This document shows positions 1 through 11,169 of a stretch of 64,000 bases of DNA, in pieces. Source of the stretch: Anaeramoeba flamelloides (taxonomy: Eukaryota > Metamonada > Anaeramoebidae); NCBI GenBank assembly GCA_027625915.1, contig JANTQA010000015.1:5299001-5363000 (forward strand), written 5' to 3'. Position numbers and translations under genes: made by a program. The notes below the pieces were generated by a model, which saw only the letters and a program-made list of their open reading frames with translations, made no database searches and was not told the DNA's origin. Every line of letters begins with the position of its first letter. Position 1 is the first letter of the stretch.

Positions 1-869
1 TAATTTGGGATTTTTTAGTGACTTAAATTTCGTTCAAAGTTTGTGTCTTAAAAGTGGAGCCGGCTGTATTTTTTTGTGTTGAAATTGATGGTTATTATTT
101 TTTCTTTTTGAATATAAAATTGTTTCAAAGGTGTTTAGTCTTGATAAAATGACCGGTCGAATGGGAAACTTATAACAGTGTGATATTGTTTAAAAAATCG
201 TTTGTTATCCTTATTATAGTACCCATTTTTTATTGAATTGGTCGTATCTCATTTTAGATAAAAAAGGTGTTTAAAGTTTTTTCATTTTTTGAGATTATTT
301 TGATGAAATATTTTAGAATATACGTAATAGTTGTTGATTCAATCCAGTATTAAATTTTCTCTTAGTTTGATATTACCATTTTATTAATAGATCCCCTTTA
401 AAAGAAAATAATACTTTTAAGGTTATAATATTTTTTAAAAATAAAAAGAAACCTTGGCAAATTTTTGAAAAAAATTTTTTTTTTAACTTGTGTTGTGGTT
501 TATGAAATGGATGTGTTTCCACACCTTCTATAAGAAATTTATTCATTTGAGTTCATTTTTTGAAATCCAAAATTTGAAATGTTTCGTATATAAAAATAAA
601 AAACGAATAACCTATTATTTTTATTAGCAATTAAGTTAATTCTTGAAAATAGTAAAACAATATTTTTAGTTTTATGAAGGAAAGTCTTGATTTGAAAATA
701 AAAAATTTTTTTTTGTTATTATTTTTAATTATTAATATTTCTATTCAAATCTCAGTCACTAAAACTAATTGAAGCATAGGTGATTAAATAAATGAAAAAT
801 TGATAGAAGTTTAACAAAAGTTTTATCAATGAAATTTAGATCTATATTAAAAGAAATTTTTTTTATTCT

Positions 870-2660
870 TTAAGTTTGAAAAAAAGTAGTTTTCTTATTT
901 TCAAAAAATGAAAAAAAAAATTACAAAAAATAATGTTCGATTTTGAAAAATTTTTTTCAACAAATTGATTGATCTTATTCACAAGAATAGTTAGAACAAT
1001 ACAAATCATTTTTGTCATAAAAAAATGATTTTGAATTTTGAGGATAAAATTACTTAAAACCCAAATGTCTAGAAGACAATTTTATTTTTTGAAAAATCAA
1101 ATTTCATCTTATAACAAAAAAACATGTTTGAAGTAAAATTTGTAAATGGCTTTAAAAGTTTAATTATTATAACTCTAATTATTAAAACAATACAATTATT
1201 TTTTCAATCAGTTGAATATATCATTTTTTTTTTTCTTTGGTTAACCAAAAGAATTATCTCAAAATTGAAAAAAAATTCTTTTACTGTTAGAATCAAATTA
1301 TCATAATTAAAATTTTATCTCATGGTTCAATAAGGAACAGTAATTAAATTTCTAAAAATAACATTTTTCATTAATTTTGTGGAGATTTTTGTGGTTTCTT
1401 CAACAAATATTTATTAAATTATTTGGGAACTTAAATTGAAATTTATCTTGTTTTTGAAAGGATATTAGGTTAAAATTTCACAAATAATAATCCAAATATT
1501 TTTGTAACTTTAAAAAAAATTTCATTTGTTAATTGGAAAATAGCAGTATAAATATTCCTGGCAACAAAGATTAGCTGTTGTTTAATTATTATGAAAATGG
1601 TAATAAAAAGGGTAAAAATATTTTATGTTGTTTGAAATAAAATGAATTTAAAGTTTTTCTTTTTAACTGTTGAGAGAAAAATGTTGGACAGAGAAAAATA
1701 GTTGGACAGCAATTTTAATTGGGAACATTACTGAAAATGATTTTTAATTTCAATTGTTTGTGAAATAGCTATAGAAAATAACAATAATCTACTTCTAAGA
1801 ATAGGGATTAATGTAATTCTACTTTTTCAAAACCTTATCTCTTATAATGTAAAGCAAGTTTAAAAATTACCATTTTCAGAATTAATAGTAAACTTTACTA
1901 AAACTAGGGATTTTTGTTAAAATAGCATGATCTACTTTAGTTATCAATCATTCAAATGGGTATTCTACACACACCACAGATTAATAAACTTGTAACACAT
2001 TTAAACCTGGATTTATATAAAATTAAACTAGTTATCAATAGAATTTGATTTTCAATTTTACTAATGTTCCCAATTAAAAATGGTGTCCAACCATTTTTCT
2101 GTGTCCAACATTTTTCTCTCAACAGTAAGAAAAAATTGAAAAAAAATTTGATCTCACTTTTAGAAATTTTCTTTTCTGAGATTTATAAGTCGATCAGTTT
2201 TTTTTGGCACTTTGCATATACAAAATTTGTATGTAGAGAATATTTCACCAATAACATATTTTGAAATTTTGTCCTATTGTTGTTGTAGAGTACTGATCCC
2301 TTAAAGGTAAACAAAAAATAAATACCCATAACAGTTTTTCTAATACTATCTTTTGATATGGGCTTTTCTTTGGTTAATCAAGTTTTAAACATTTGCTGAA
2401 AAAATTAGAATATTTTTTAAGATCTCCAAAACAACTAAATTGTGTTTTGATAAAAAAGGAGATTTAAATTGTTTTTGTTGGATTTAATTGATAATAAGAA
2501 ATAAATTGTTCTTTCAAAGTTAATTTATTTCTTCGTTTAATTGATTTTACTTTTTGTTTTTTGATTTCTGTGATTTTTAGATTCTATGAGTGTTTCCAAT
2601 TAAAAATCGTTTTTAACCCTTTTTTTTTATGTTTTACTTTTTTTCTCCAATGGTTAGTTG
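870..2660. repeat. dispersed repeat, copy 1 of a pair (other copy at 54790-56480)
   Basis: Long stretches match 54790-56480 in the same orientation. The clearest are around 905-970 (sharing AATGTTCGATTTTGAAAAAT), 1590-1640 (sharing GAAAATGGTAATAAAAAGGG), 2140-2260 and 2330-2450. The copies are diverged, with many substitutions and small indels, so the duplication is old. Copy 1 is interrupted by the MITE at 1667-2125, which the other copy lacks at that point. No coding capacity is visible. The outer limits are approximate. Confidence 0.7.
1667..2125. mobile_element. MITE, 459 bp, about 66-bp inverted ends, TAA target duplication
   Basis: The element begins CTGTTGAGAGAAAAATGTTG and ends with the inverse. 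About 66 bp at each end pair with only a few mismatches, out to GGGAACATTA. It is flanked on both sides by TAA (1664-1666 and 2126-2128). The related copy near 55290-55320 lacks it, which gives an approximate empty site. A 3-bp TAA/TTA duplication is typical of PIF/Harbinger elements, so this is best read as a non-autonomous member. The family assignment rests on the duplication alone. It encodes no protein. The near-intact ends suggest it is younger than the repeat it sits in. Confidence 0.8.
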
Positions 2661-3001
2661 AACAATTCTTAGATTAGTTATTACAATTATTCGTTTGACA
2701 AGTGAAAAAAGTGATAGTTTTCTTTTCAAAAATTCGTTTTTGAAATGAAGATTATTGATTTGTAAATGAGCTTTAAAAAAGAAAAGTAAAGATAAAAAAA
2801 GGCAAATTTATTCATCCTCGAAATGTCACAAGTTATTTTCATTCAATTGTTTTCTGAAAAGAAGAATTTGATCGAATAAAAATAAAAAAAAAAATTGATC
2901 CCAAAGAAGATTTGTGAATTTTTAAAAGGACAAAGAAAAACAAAAAGGAATAAAAAAAAATGTCAAAAGATCAAAAAAATCAAATTCTTGGGTGTATTTA
3001 C

Positions 3002-3395
3002 CTTGTGATTTGAAGAGTTTCCGAAGAGCTTTATAGGTTTGAAAATTAAATTTTTGGTAGAAAGTATGGGAAAAACCGTATAATTTGTCACCTGTGACAT
3101 CGGTCAACAAATATTCATGATAAATTGGCTCTCTTGGCTGTGCATGAAGACGGACTCCACACATTGGTTGCAAGAAATTCTCCAAAACAGGTGGTGGCTT
3201 TGCAGTTTGAGGTAAAGTTAAAAGGATTTCTGGAACAAACAATAATTCCATGGCATAAGTAATCGAATCCGAATCATCAATATCTCTGACTTTAAGTGTT
3301 CTTCCAATACCTGAAATTACGATATACTCATAAATTTTTGGCTTATTTTTTGGTTTTGTTTTTTGATCCATTTTTGAATAAAAATTTTCAGCCAA
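3002..3395 (-). CDS. DENN-domain protein, first exon (uDENN)
   Basis: The first 131 codons carry a uDENN domain at residues about 20-125: a hydrophobic strand YEYIVISGIGR, then FVPEILLTLP with PPPVLENFLQP, then the family's LTDVTGDKLYGF motif. DENN proteins are usually guanine-nucleotide exchange factors for Rab GTPases in membrane traffic; which Rab cannot be told from this exon. Two in-frame ATGs (3395 and 3371) could start it. A donor G|GTAAAT lies at 3002/3001. After it the frame runs on for about 25 residues of poor composition and stops at 2922. No cDENN or dDENN exon is recognisable between 2990 and 1 on this strand, so either the intron is longer than 3 kb and leaves the window, as the PUM3 and TRPML introns here make plausible, or the gene is a 5' fragment. 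Confidence 0.75.
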
Positions 3396-4294
3396 AAATT
3401 GTTTTGTAAAAGAAGAGAAAAATGAACTTGATTTCGAAAACTGAACAGTGTTTGAAAATAATTTCCATTTCTTAAATCTTATTGTTCTTTATGATGGGGA
3501 CAAGATACCAATTATCTCACTTGAAAGTTTTTGACTTTATTTTTTTAAAACTTTTGGTTGGAAATAAACTATTTTCATTTTAATTGTTACTTCTAATTCT
3601 CTCACAAGTTCTTTTGGTTGTTTGATCTTGATGGAAAAAATTTAATTTTACAAACTATTTTTTTTATTCAACAAAGGCATACTTTTTATTTAGATTTTCT
3701 CATTTTTTCTTCGAGAAATGAAATGTTTTTCATTCCTTTACACTAATTGTTGAAGACCAATTTTGGTCAAACCACTTAAACCTTTACAAAACTTTTTTTG
3801 TAAAATACCTTTAAAGAATTAATTAAGACGTTAAAGGGAAAACTCAACAAAAAATCTCTCGATTATTGCCAACCGACCATCACAAGATGTTTAAAAATTA
3901 AGGATGGGTGTTCTAAATGAATTCTTCAGATAAATTATAGATGCGACCATTTTCTATTGATCAAGGTTCTTTTGATCTTTTAACTCGATAGTAAATGAAA
4001 TTTTTTTTTTTACTTTTTACTCGTGTTACCATAACTATATGCTGTTGTCAAAATAATGCATGGTGAAAAGTCTAATCCCTGTTTCAAAATAAAAAGTGTG
4101 TTTTTTTGTTTTAGAAGAATGAAACATTAACTCAATCAAAGAAACCAACAATAAATCCTTAAGTAATATGGTATTGGTTTCTTAAAGATCTATTATTTAA
4201 AAAAAAATTCAAAAAATAAAGGATCAAATTGGAAAAGTTATCTCGAAAAATAGAGTAAATTTTCAATGAAAATTTTTCTAAAAAACACAAATAA
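3396..4294. other. non-coding stretch
   Basis: A/T-rich sequence between the DENN start and the first TTAA element. It presumably contains the DENN promoter. I see no open frame with coding character, no TATA-like consensus I would defend and no RNA gene. Confidence 0.4.
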
Positions 4295-4298
4295 TTAA

Positions 4299-4470
4299 GG
4301 GGCTAATCTCTTTATAATTTTTTTACCCAAATTTAATAGAGATTGAGAACATATTTTGCCAATAATTTAGATTTGAAAAACCCTGTTTATTTTCATTATC
4401 AAACATAATTCGAGATAAGGAACCCTTATTTAGAAATTGGTCAATAAAAAAAATGATAGAGACGAGCCCC
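4299..4470. mobile_element. TTAA-flanked MITE, 172 bp
   Basis: Starts GGGGCTAATCTCT and ends with the near-inverse AGAGACGAGCCCC. About 25 bp of inverted ends continue into T-rich sequence. TTAA lies at both borders (4295-4298 and 4471-4474). A related end, GAGACTAGTCAC followed by TTAA, lies at 4521-4536, so the interval 4475-4532 may be the remaining part of an older copy. TTAA duplication is the hallmark of piggyBac-type elements. This one has no coding capacity. Confidence 0.6.
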
Positions 4471-4536
4471 TTAATAAAAAATTTTTATCATCAAAGAAAC
4501 AGATTTGAACAAATAGAATAGAGACTAGTCACTTAA

Positions 4537-5745
4537 GGGGGTAAGTAGATTTTTTATTTTTTTGAGTGCCACTAGTTATACCGAACAGAATTCTTCAAAT
4601 CATTTCTTTAGCCAAATACATTGTATTTTCATAAATACTAGAGTGGAATATATCACAGTTGAAGATATTTTCATACCAATAAAAAAAATAGAAATCAAAA
4701 AAATGAAACAATTGATCAAAAAAAAATAAATAAAAATCATTTATTACTTGATCTTATCTATAAAATTTTACACAATTGATTATTCTTTATTTGGTTTTAT
4801 TTTTAATTCTTTATGAAAAAAATTTTGTTTGGAAAATTTTTGATAAACAAATTACTATTTATATCAGAAGAATTTTCCAAAATGAATTTAAAAATCTTAT
4901 TTTCATTTATGTCATCTAATTCTAGTTTTAGTTCAGAAAACCAGAGATTTTTTTAATTCTTCTTCTCGAGAATAAGGGTTTATTTGACAAATTCGTTTGA
5001 TTTTATAATTATTTATTTTCCATTAAAATGAGAACTAAAAATAATTCTGAATTCTGATTGAAATTTTTTCTTGAATTTTTCAATTATTTTGATTTGAATC
5101 TTTTTTAACTGTTTTTTGAGCCCCAGAATTCAACCCCCTTATTTTAATTTTTGAAATAGTATTCCTTGTTTTGGCTTTGATTGATAGTAATATTTTAAAA
5201 AAGACTTTTGAAAGCAAATTTGTCACAAAAAGTTTTTTAAAATAATAATAAATAGTAATGGGGTGAGAAATTCAAGGAAAAAAATAGTTTGTATTCATAA
5301 AAATTAAGAAGATAAAGAAAACCAATCTTCAAAAATAGGCTTTTATCAATTATATTTTTTTTTTTTCATTCTTGGTTTCAACAAATTTATTTGGAAAATT
5401 GATCTTTTGTGTTTGGTCGTCTAAAAGAAAATTTTTGTTTCAAATGTACACCTATTTATGTCTATTTTTTTGGTTTATTGTTTGATTAATTTCAATCGTT
5501 CGAATAAACACATCTCTAGATCGAAAACCAAATTTAATAAAAACCAAAAATTGAATCAAAAAAAAATGTTCAAAAAATTAAAAATTAAAGATTCAACTCT
5601 GAATTACTTTTTTCCTTTTCACAAATAGACTAGTGGATGGTGTTTTGGTTCCAAAGTTTCAATATCTGGTGGCACTCAAAAAATATTTTTTCAGTAAGGT
5701 TCACACATATAAAATTTTTCAAAATAGCAAAATCTACTTACTTCC
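4537..5745. mobile_element. TTAA-flanked element, 1.2 kb, copy 1 (other copy at 49135-50331)
   Basis: Left end GGGGGTAAGTAGATTTT, right end the inverse of GGAAGTAAGTAGATTTT, each bordered by TTAA (4533-4536, 5746-5749). It aligns end to end with 49135-50331, which is also bordered by TTAA. Shared internal landmarks are the block near 4595-4670 matching 49195-49260 and the block near 5380-5450 matching 49965-50035. Neither copy has a transposase-like open frame, so both look non-autonomous. The TTAA duplication points to the piggyBac class. The right-hand TTAA is shared with the next element, so the two are stacked. Confidence 0.75.
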
Positions 5746-5749
5746 TTAA

Positions 5750-6266
5750 GGACTACATTTTTAGGTGAAAATAGTGAAATAATGCATAAAATCACTCTTG
5801 AATAAGTTATGTCATCCAAGTAATATTTGCCCAAGGAGAATTTCTTTTCAAAAAAATGAGAAATTTTCACAATTTTAACAATTTTCACAATTTTTACCTT
5901 GTTAGATCATGCTAAATTTTGATTTTAATATTTTAGAATTTCCATTTCAACTTTCTGAACTCACACTATTTTCTTGGGCTGTTCTACATATTTTTTAAAT
6001 TTGCTTTTCCAAGTTTGAAATGTTCTCAAATTTGAAATTGCACTTGAAAATCCCCAAAAGCCATTTTTTGCAATTATTTTTTATGTTATTTTCAATTTTT
6101 CTTTTCATTGAATAACAAAGAAAAACAGTCTTCGTGAAAAAGTAAAGATGACAAAAAATGTTTTTTTTTTTATTTTGTCCAATTTCTTCGTATTGAAAAA
6201 TTTTTATGACAAGCGAAAGTGAAATAACACAATTACTCAACCCCCTCGAGGGTGGGAACTAAGTCC
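5750..6266. mobile_element. TTAA-flanked MITE, 517 bp, copy 1 (other copy at 31052-31566)
   Basis: Starts GGACTACATTTTTAGGTG and ends GGTGGGAACTAAGTCC. Only about 10 bp at the tips are inverted (GGACTWMRTT). It is bordered by TTAA (5746-5749, 6267-6270) and matches 31052-31566 closely along its whole length. It inserted exactly into the TTAA at the right border of the 1.2 kb element. The second 1.2 kb copy has CTTCC-TTAA-AATAATTT there and acts as an empty site. The open frame on the minus strand at 5995-6240 is not conserved in frame in the other copy and is not counted as a gene. Confidence 0.8.
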
Positions 6267-6270
6267 TTAA

Positions 6271-7125
6271 ATCAAAAATTTATTTAAAAAAAAGTTTTTA
6301 AAAAAATTGAAAATTTTAGGTTTCAACTCTGGTTTGCTGTATTTTAAATTTGAACGGGACAAAGGATTATTTAATATGATTACATGCCACAATATCCCAC
6401 TTACACCCAAAAAAAGATTTTTAATACTGTTCTCATAATTAAAATTCTTCAAAAAGGTAAACATTCTGGAAAAAAGTGAAAAGTGTAAACAAATTTCAAA
6501 ATGGAATTTTAATTAGAAAACCTTTCGAAAAAAACAAGAAAAACATCGAAATCACCGAAACCTTACTAAAAACAAAAATAAAATTAATTAAAAGAAGAAA
6601 CCAATCAACTTCTAAGAATTATTCATTATATAATTATCAATCAAATTTAAAAAAACAATTTAATTCTATTTTCAAATCAAAATTGTTGTTCTGTTTTGGA
6701 GATCTAAAAAATATTCGATTTTTTGACCAAATTTTTATTTATAGACTGATCAAGCAAAGAAAAACTTCAGATTAAAAGGTGCTATTAAAAAAACTGTTGT
6801 TGTGTTTAGTTCACCATTTTATCTTGATAAATTTATTTATTTCATTTTTTAATTGATCTTCTTTTTCATTTTCAGGTTCAATAAAGTTACCAATAAAAAA
6901 AGATATTTACTTTTTTTCCCAAGTTCCTAAAATTAAAAAACAAAAACCTTACTTTTTGAATTCCTCAGTAGTTTGGTTTGCCAACAGTCAATGATCTTTT
7001 AAATAGTTTTCCGATTTTTTGTCGATCTTCAATTTCTAAACAACGGAAACTCAAAACAAAAAAACCTTGCAAAATAATCCTTACAAAAAAAATTTATTGT
7101 TAAAATACAAACAAAAAAGTTCGAG
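6271..7125. other. non-coding stretch with one weak open frame
   Basis: Between the TTAA elements and the end of EIF1AD. An open frame on the plus strand at 6476-6775 (Lys/Ile-rich, about 99 residues) has no internal ATG and begins at a GTG, so I do not call it a gene. It could be a decayed coding fragment. The rest is A/T-rich sequence, presumably including the 3' end of the EIF1AD transcript. Confidence 0.4.
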
Positions 7126-7761
7126 TTAAATATCACTTTCACTTTCACTTTCACTTTCGCTTTCTGTTTCTGTTTCTGTTTCTGTTTCTGTTGAACTTGA
7201 ACTTTCAGATTCCCAGACCAAATTGTTTCGATTAGGGTTTTGAAACAATTCATCGTCGTCTTCCTCTTCACTTAAAATGGAGTCTGATTTTTTCTTTTTA
7301 TTTTTTGGATGAATAAAGCATTCAGGAAATTTATTAATAGCAATTAGATGAGAAATTTGGTTTTGATAAAGCACGTGCGTAATCATGCCACGAATTTTAT
7401 CATTTTTTCCCAATGTTTTTAATGTTTCTTTATTGCAGCCTTCCACAATTAAAAAATCGCCTCGTTTAATCCAAATCAATTTATTAAACTTTCTTGGTAG
7501 AAGGACTAGTATCGAAGAAAGAGTTTCTGTTTGGCTTTCTTGTTCTTCTTCGTTTGTAATGGTTTGTTTGTTTACATTGGACATTTTACTTTCAACTTTT
7601 TTTGAGTCTTTTGTTGCTAAATACGCGTATTCAGATGGAACACATACTTCAACAATATTGTCACCATTTACTTGAATTACTTGCACGACAAATTCATTTT
7701 CGGTCGGTTCGGGATAAGAATTTAATACACTACGTAAAACATGTTTTCTTGCGTGAGACAT
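7126..7761 (-). CDS. EIF1AD: EIF1AD-like S1/OB RNA-binding protein
   Basis: The protein is 211 residues and opens MSHARKHVLRSVL, as EIF1AD proteins do (MSQATKRKHV in human). It has the eIF1A-type OB fold at about residues 10-140, with the family signature IWIKRGDFLIV. It keeps the tail motif DDDELFQNPNR and ends in an acidic Thr-Glu/Ser-Glu repeat. EIF1AD is a nuclear relative of translation factor eIF1A implicated in late 40S ribosome maturation. An insert of about 40 Ser/Thr/Glu/Gln-rich residues sits in one OB loop, after the segment PSEYAYLATKDSKKVESK. The start at 7761 was chosen because it gives the family N-terminus. An in-frame ATG at 7893 would add 44 unrelated residues (see findings). 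No intron is needed. The stop is TAA. The acidic tail comes from repeated GAAACA and GAAAGT units. Confidence 0.88.
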   Translation of the reverse strand: MSHARKHVLRSVLNSYPEPTENEFVVQVIQVNGDNIVEVCVPSEYAYLATKDSKKVESKMSNVNKQTITNEEEQESQTETLSSILVLLPRKFNKLIWIKRGDFLIVEGCNKETLKTLGKNDKIRGMITHVLYQNQISHLIAINKFPECFIHPKNKKKKSDSILSEEEDDDELFQNPNRNNLVWESESSSSTETETETETESESESESESDI

Positions 7762-7893
7762 TTTTTGAAGGGTGAGATTAAAGTAAGTAAAAAAAAAATA
7801 ATTTGTTTTACAAGGCCAATTGTCTATTACAAAAAACCTTGACGGAACCTTTGTTGTTAATACTTGAGAAGAGACACAAGAATTATGAGACAT

Positions 7894-9789
7894 TTCATTT
7901 AATTTTATTTTTATAAATTATTCGGTTTTCAAAGACAAAAATTTGAGTTTTCAACCCAAACTGCTGTCACACGACTCAACAGGGGAAGTTTCAAAAATAA
8001 TCATTTTTTTATTTTCAGCTTATGTGACGTATGAAAAGTAAAAAATAAATTTTGAGATTGAAAATTATTTTTAAAAATACATTGCAAACCCAAAAGGATC
8101 TATTATAATTGATAGCTTTTCTGTCTAAACTTATCCACCTTATCTGTGAGAATAGAGTGAACATTTGAATTTATAAGAGACTGAAAATATGAGCTAATGA
8201 GAAAAAGTATTTTTAATAATTCTGACAATCAATCTATCAACGTACCCAAGATTCCAAAGATCGGAGATCTAATTTAAAATAACTTTAAAATATACGTGTT
8301 TTTTGATTTTAAGGTGTTTAGAAATTGAAGATTGGCAAAACATCGGAAAAATATTTAAAAGATCATTGACAGTAAATGAGGTTTATATTGAAAAATTCAT
8401 ATTTTAATATTTTTTCTATTTTGGAAATTTATGGACTATTATACAATTTCAGGTTAGTAATACGATATCATATATCATAAAATCCTGTCATAGAAAAGGA
8501 AGTGTAAGATAGAAAATGAATTTTCTGTTTATCAATGATTTCAGGGTTGGTTTGGTACATATGTAACATTAAATCCCTTAAGTACATTATTATCTCTTCC
8601 ATGAAACATTTTTTTTAAATGTCAATTTTTTTTAATTTAATAATAACCAATTCAATTTGAAAAACTAAAATTAAAGATCACAATTTACTTTTTTATTGTT
8701 GTGGGAAATATCAATTGGTGAGTTTGAGAAATTGAACTAAAAAAAAAAAGTCTATAACTTTATGAAGAATTTTTCGATTCAAAAAACAATTATCATAGAG
8801 GTAATTTAGTAAATTAAAAACTAGCATATGTACAAAATAATCTATTTTTAGTTTCAATTTTAAATATTTTATTTTACCTAGATAAATCAACTTTTGGTGA
8901 AATTGCTATGGTGGGACTCATTTAATTGTTTTTTAAATAAACTTATCTCGAATCCCCATTAAACTTTTGTAATTATAAGATAAAAATCCAATTTTATAGA
9001 ATTTTTTAATTGTAATTTTCTTTTAAATATATTATTTAGAATTTAATTGAAAAAATGATATTTTTGAAATGGTTCAATATTTATATCAAAATTTTTATTT
9101 TTTTAAATACTGTAATTTATGATAAAAAATGGACGAAATAAATAGTTTTTTTTTTTTTTTTTGAAAATATTACTTTTTACAAATCTGTGGCTTAATGTAA
9201 AATGACTCTGTATATTTAAATAATAGAAAGGCAAAAATTTTCACTTAATTTTATTTTTCAATTTATCTTTTTAATATGACTTTTCAAAGAAATAGATTGT
9301 AATTTGAGTTCAAGATTAATTTAATAGATTTAGATTCTATCTATGAAATTATTAAGATATATTGGATAAACAAAATAACACGGAAGTTTCAGATAAAAAA
9401 AAAGATAATTATTTGAATATTTCGCCTTAACATATCTCAAATATCAGTTTGTTAACATTGAGAAAAAAAACAATTGGGGTAAATATATTGCTTTTTATAA
9501 TATGTCTCCAATAAAAATCAAAATTTTCAACAAATTTTTGATTTACTCAACAAATATCTCTTGAGATATCCAAGAAAAAAACCGAATAAATCTACAATTT
9601 GAGTAATTATACCTTTATTATTATTTCATTTAACTATTATATTGCCGAAGATTTAGATCTAAAATAATAAAAACTTTATTTTTAATTTATTTGTTATTTA
9701 ATCTAGAGTTTTATAATTCCCTTTATTAGCTGTTAGGTTGTTTTTAAAATGTAGAATTAAATAGATAATTTCTTAAATTAAAAAAAAAA
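7894..9789. other. non-coding stretch upstream of EIF1AD
   Basis: About 1.9 kb of A/T-rich DNA with homopolymers, including an 18-T run near 9145. I see no gene, RNA gene or clear repeat. The first few hundred bases presumably hold the EIF1AD promoter. Confidence 0.4.
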
Positions 9790-10300
9790 ACAAACCTAGG
9801 CACTCATTGAGTTTTCCAGAATTCAAAGGAATAGAGGAAAATCAAAGAAATTTACTAAAAAAATAAAAAATACAAAAAAGCACCATCTGCTTTTCTTGAT
9901 TTTTCTGTTTATTTGGAAAATCAATAGAGATTCGTTAGGTTTTTTTGAGTTTTTTATTTATTTTTAAGCCTTCTAGTTTTTTTTGAGGTTTTCTGTTTTA
10001 TTTTTTTGAGTGTTCTAGATTTTTTTGAGGTTTTATATTTTTTGTGAAGTGTTCTAGTTTTTTTTACTTTAGAAATAAACCGAAAATTTTAATAAATTTT
10101 CTGTTTATTTCTAAAGTAAAAAAAACCTAACGAAAATCCATTTGATTTTCAAAATAAAAAAAACTAGAACACTTCAGAAATAAAATAGAAAACTCCAAAA
10201 AAACATAACGCAAATCTATTGATTTTCCAAATAAATAGAAAACCTCAAAAAAACCGAGAACACTTAAAAAAATGAAAAGAAAACCTCCAGAAAACCACTG
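9790..10300. repeat. modular fold-back repeat, about 0.5 kb
   Basis: The left half holds tandem modules of about 40 bp, each like TGTTCTAGTTTTTTTTGAGG followed by a CTGTTTTATTT tail (9930-10060). The right half holds the same modules inverted (10120-10280). The centre near 10085 is a palindrome in which ACTTTAGAAATAAACCGAAA faces its inverse across a short loop. Outer blocks TTTGGAAAATCAATAGA (left) and its inverse (right) also pair. The edge carries CCTAGGCACTC. The same words (CGTTAGGTTTTTTTT, CCTAGRCACTC, TTTAGAAATAAA) build the fold-back element at 28110-28367, so this is a dispersed family. No coding capacity. The mechanism of spread is unknown. Confidence 0.75.
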
Positions 10301-11169
10301 TACTTTAGGCCACTTGATGGCCTTGACAGACACTTTTCATTCACTTTTCTTTTCTTTTCTGTTTCTTTTGAAAATCAATATTTTTTACAGACAAAACCCT
10401 AAACCTCAAGAAAAATTCCGTTAACTTTACCAAAATTGTAAAAAAATGAGATAAAAACAAAGATTGGTCTTGATTCTTTTATAATCTGGAAAATCTAACG
10501 CAGGTAGTTTTTTTGTAATTTTTGAAATTAAGTGAAAATTGAATAATTTTTCGGTATATTTTGAAAAAATTTTTTTTGATTTACATTAGGATAGTTTTTC
10601 AACAAAATTACCTTATGTTTTTTTTTTAATTTTAAACTTTCAGGTATTTTAATTGATATGTTTTTATTTCTTAATAATCAAAAACGATCAATTCAAAAGA
10701 TTTAAAGATAAAAAAAACAAAAACGAGAAAAGATTATATTTTTGAAATTTAATGTTCAAAAACTTCAAAATATTATTATTTGATTTGCTTGAACGCTTAA
10801 AGAATGTTAACAAAATTCTGTGAAATAGCTTATAATGGGAGGATCTTTTTTTTATTTATAATTTTTTCTTTGTAAATATTTAAAAAAAAATTAAACAATT
10901 TAGGAAAGTTTATATCAATTTTATAGTAAAAGTTAAAATGAGTAGTTAAATTTCAAGAATTTGTCATATGAAAAATAACATTTACACAAAAAAAAAATAA
11001 ATAAAGAAATTTTATAAAGACTTTTTGAAACTTAATGTTTCCATTTGGTTAAAAATGAGATTAATAAAATATTATTATTTGTAAAAAAAAAATTATTTTT
11101 TGAAGCAAAGTCAAAAAAATATTTAAATTAAATGATAATAAAAATAAAATAAAATAAAAAATAAAAGAA
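10301..11169. other. non-coding stretch downstream of the TRP channel gene
   Basis: A/T-rich, with no gene seen. It contains the 3' flank of the TRPML-like gene, whose stop lies at 11170-11172. Confidence 0.4.

Noticed and set aside
5995-6240. 81-codon minus-strand frame, apparently repeated at 31287-31532
   Set aside because: Both lie inside copies of the same TTAA element. The residues match only in the middle because frameshifting differences separate the copies, so it is not conserved coding sequence.
6476-6775. 99-codon Lys/Ile-rich open frame
   Set aside because: No ATG in the frame, no motif, no splice sites that would make it an internal exon of a neighbouring gene.
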